A stretch of 34,910 bases of DNA from Acidimicrobiaceae bacterium. Its GTDB lineage: Bacteria > Actinomycetota > Acidimicrobiia > Acidimicrobiales > RAAP-2. A model generated the notes under the pieces. That model had not been told where the DNA came from and searched no databases. It worked only from the letters and a program-made list of their open reading frames with translations. Positions within the stretch are counted from its first letter, which is position 1, and each line of letters begins with the position of its first letter. Of the stretch, positions 32,944-34,910 are shown piece by piece. The DNA lies in NCBI GenBank assembly GCA_027306585.1, contig DAHUZJ010000018.1, positions 1-34,910 of the forward strand. The letters run 5' to 3'. A program made the translations under genes and the position numbers.

Positions 32944-34542
32944 GTGACATCTCCCCGCTGGTCGCCGCACCTTGAAGACCCCGCGGCCTTCGAGGTCGCG
33001 CAGCTGACCGAAGGCGGCACCATGCCGGCCGTCTGGGCGGCCCGCTGGCAGGCCGCACCTTCGGCGCCCGTCCTTCGTTGCGAAGGGGAGGACGGGTGGT
33101 GGGCCGGCAGCCAGCTCGACGAGGCCACCCGCCGAGCGGCTGGCGCCCTCCACGCGGCGGGGCTCGGCCCCGGCGACCGGTTCTTGTGGTCGGCGGAACC
33201 GTCGATGCCCGCCGTCATTGCTTGCCTGGGCGCCCTGCGCCTGGGTGCCGTCGTCGTCCCCGCCAACCTCGCGTACACCGAGCGGGAGCTGAGGCACGTG
33301 GCCGGGGATGTCCGCCCGGCTGTCGCCGTCGTCGAGCGATCGGACCAGGCCGGCTGGGTGGCTGCTGCCGCCCCGTCGGTCCGCGCCGTCCTGGGACCGG
33401 ACCTGACCCCGGTCGACGGGGCGGTCGCGTCGAGGGTGCCCGCCGCCGAGCGGACAGTGGCGACGCCGGCGCCCGTCGAGGAGCTGGACCGGGCGGGGGC
33501 CGACGATCCGGCGCTCATCGTCTACACGTCGGGGACGACGGGGTCCCCCAAGGGCGCCGTCCTCAGCCACGGCAACCTGCTCGCCGGCGCCCGGGCGCTC
33601 GCCCTCGGGTGGCGCTGGACGCCCGCGGACCGGCTGGTCCTCGCCCTCCCGCTCTTCCACGTGCACGGCTTGTGCGCCGGCCTGTTCGGTACCCTGACCG
33701 CGGGGGCCTCCGCCGTGGTGCTGCCCCGGTTCTCACCCGACGGGGTCCTGGCCGCCGCCGCCGACCACCGGGCGAACCTCTTCTTCGGCGTGCCGACCAT
33801 GTACCACCGCCTCCTCTCCGCCGGGAGCGCCGGTGAGCTGGCCCGGCTTCGGCTGTGCGTCTCGGGGTCGGCCCCGCTGCCGGCCCCGCTGTGGGGGGCG
33901 CTGCGTGCCCAGGGAGGGGTCGAGGTCCTCGAGCGCTACGGCATGACCGAGACCCTCCTCACGGTGTCGAACCCGTACCGGGGGGAGCGCCGCCCCGGGA
34001 CGGTCGGGTTCCCGCTGCCCGGGGTCATGGCGCGCCTCGCGCCGCTCGACGACGGGGGCGGCGGCACGCCCGTGGAGGCGGGCGCGGAGCCGGCCGAAGG
34101 GCAGCTGCTCGTGGCCGGGCCCTCGGTCTTCGGTGGCTACTGGGAGCGCCCTGCAGCGACGGAGGCGGCCTTCGAGGGGCGCTGGTTCCGGTCCGGCGAC
34201 CTCGCCGGGTGGGACCCCGACGGCTACCTTGCCATCCTGGGACGCCGCAACGACCTGATCCTCTCGGGCGGCTTCAACGTCTACCCCGCGGAGGTGGAGG
34301 ACGTGCTGCTCGCCCATCCCGGCGTGGCCGAGGTGGCGGTGGCCGGGGAGCCGTCGGAGGAGTGGGGCGAGACGGTCGCCGCCTGGATCGTCCCGGCCAC
34401 ATCGCCCCCGCCGGTCGACGCGCTGGACGCCCTGGTGGCCGAGCGGCTGGCGCCCTACAAGCGGCCCCGGGCCTACCGCTTCGTCGCTGCCCTGCCGCGC
34501 AACGCCATGGGGAAGGTCCAGCGCGACCGGCTGGCGCCGTGA
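32944..34542 (+). CDS. ANL-family acyl-CoA synthetase, malonyl-CoA synthetase-like
   Basis: A 532-aa adenylate-forming ligase that activates an acid with ATP and joins it to CoA. Motifs in order are YTSGTTGSPKGAVLSHGNL (P-loop), LPLFHVHGL, YGMTETLLT, SGDLAGWDPDGYLAILGR and GGFNVYPAEVEDVL, with the C-terminal catalytic Lys in NAMGKVQRD. The FHVHGL motif and ERYGMTET-x-x-x-x-SNPYRGERRPGTVG resemble MatB, which makes malonyl- or methylmalonyl-CoA, but fatty or aromatic acyl substrates cannot be ruled out. GTG start inferred from the TAGCAT box. The oxidoreductase gene follows after 54 bases. Confidence 0.85.
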   Translation: MTSPRWSPHLEDPAAFEVAQLTEGGTMPAVWAARWQAAPSAPVLRCEGEDGWWAGSQLDEATRRAAGALHAAGLGPGDRFLWSAEPSMPAVIACLGALRLGAVVVPANLAYTERELRHVAGDVRPAVAVVERSDQAGWVAAAAPSVRAVLGPDLTPVDGAVASRVPAAERTVATPAPVEELDRAGADDPALIVYTSGTTGSPKGAVLSHGNLLAGARALALGWRWTPADRLVLALPLFHVHGLCAGLFGTLTAGASAVVLPRFSPDGVLAAAADHRANLFFGVPTMYHRLLSAGSAGELARLRLCVSGSAPLPAPLWGALRAQGGVEVLERYGMTETLLTVSNPYRGERRPGTVGFPLPGVMARLAPLDDGGGGTPVEAGAEPAEGQLLVAGPSVFGGYWERPAATEAAFEGRWFRSGDLAGWDPDGYLAILGRRNDLILSGGFNVYPAEVEDVLLAHPGVAEVAVAGEPSEEWGETVAAWIVPATSPPPVDALDALVAERLAPYKRPRAYRFVAALPRNAMGKVQRDRLAP

Positions 34543-34596
34543 GCGCGGGCAGGGAAGCGATCGATGCCAGGCGACGTTGAGCCAGAGGTGAGCCAC

Positions 34597-34910
34597 ATGC
34601 CGCCGCCGCTCGCCGGGGCGCCCGTGCCGTTGTCCGTGCTCGACCTCGCCACCGTGGCCGAGGGCTCGACGCCGCGCCGTGCGCTCGAGGAGACGACGGT
34701 CCTGGCTCGGGTGGCCGAGCGCCTCGGCTACCGCCGGTTCTGGGTGGCCGAGCACCACGGCATGCCGGCCGTGGCGAGCGCCGCGCCGGCGGTGCTGCTG
34801 GCGCACCTGGCGGCGGCGACGGCGTCGATCCGGGTGGGATCGGGTGGGGTGATGCTGCCCAACCACGCGCCGTTGGTGGTCGCCGAGCAATTCGGGACGC
34901 TCGAAGCGCT
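34597..34910 (+). CDS. LLM-class flavin-dependent oxidoreductase (N-terminal part)
   Basis: A luciferase-like monooxygenase cut by the window end (104 residues visible). [36 protein letters not shown] and [22 protein letters not shown] are the hallmarks of the MsnO8-type group, which uses reduced flavin on unknown organic substrates. The ATG at 34597 has GAGGTGAG five bases upstream; an in-frame ATG at 34564 is possible but has no clear ribosome binding site. The catalytic C-terminal half is not in the window. Confidence 0.85.
   Translation, partial: MPPPLAGAPVPLSVLDLATVAEGSTPRRALEETTVLARVAERLGYRRFWVAEHHGMPAVASAAPAVLLAHLAAATASIRVGSGGVMLPNHAPLVVAEQFGTLEA

Noticed and set aside
32755-33666. 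N-terminal extension of thioredoxin by 304 codons
   Set aside because: The upstream frame lies opposite the acyl-CoA synthetase gene and is Arg/Gly/Pro-rich; thioredoxin homology begins at the GTG at 32754 with its own ribosome binding site.

Overview
The window is a high-GC actinobacterial chromosome segment centred on the replication origin. The evidence is the conserved order rpmH-dnaA-dnaN-recF-DUF721-gyrB-gyrA, the divergent arm rpmH-rnpA-yidD-yidC-jag-rsmG, and a downstream fhaA-fhaB-pstP-pbpA-pknB cluster beside a convergent trpG/pabA and crgA, an arrangement known from mycobacteria and relatives. GtG starts, strong G/C third-position bias and actinobacterial-type -10 boxes agree. Class Acidimicrobiia or another early-branching actinobacterial lineage is my best guess. 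It rests on the reduced PASTA-kinase cluster (no rodA or pknA) and the GyrB/GyrA variants, and I could not test it.

Layout. Bases 26-544 hold an isolated plus-strand gene with a single LAGLIDADG-like domain, where parA/parB would often follow rsmG. Bases 652-4410 are a minus-strand block of RNA- and membrane-biogenesis genes (rsmG, jag, yidC, yidD, rnpA, rpmH), tightly packed with overlapping starts and stops. Bases 4411-6482 hold the rpmH/dnaA intergenic region, dnaA, and the short dnaA-dnaN gap that probably contains oriC. Bases 6483-13880 are the plus-strand replication block dnaN, recF, a DciA-like gene, gyrB and gyrA. Transcription runs away from the origin on both sides, as expected for co-orientation with replication.

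Bases 13962-18304 hold a RodZ-like membrane protein, a DMT/NIPA-like transporter and an HtrA-type membrane protease. A minus-strand tRNA-Leu(CAG) follows at 18385-18468. Bases 18555-25119 form the cell-wall signalling cluster: two FHA proteins, a PP2C phosphatase, a class B PBP and a PASTA Ser/Thr kinase. The kinase/phosphatase pair probably controls peptidoglycan synthesis through the FHA proteins and the PBP. trpG/pabA and crgA then diverge from a 55-bp promoter region.

Bases 26144-34910 carry general metabolism: a DinB-like TIGR03085 protein, two small membrane-protein genes, a thiolase, a hotdog thioesterase, an SDR, a pirin, a beta-carbonic anhydrase, a thioredoxin, an acyl-CoA (malonyl-CoA-like) synthetase, and the start of a luciferase-like oxidoreductase cut by the window end.

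I found no prophage, insertion sequence or CRISPR array. The most unusual signals are a strong, domain-restricted excess of the Thr codon ACA in exported parts of HtrA, PbpA and PknB; Thr-rich tails on three consecutive operon products; a recurring TANNNT box 6-10 bases before start codons (leaderless transcription); a CsoR-like palindrome before the thioredoxin gene; and the LAGLIDADG-like gene near the origin.
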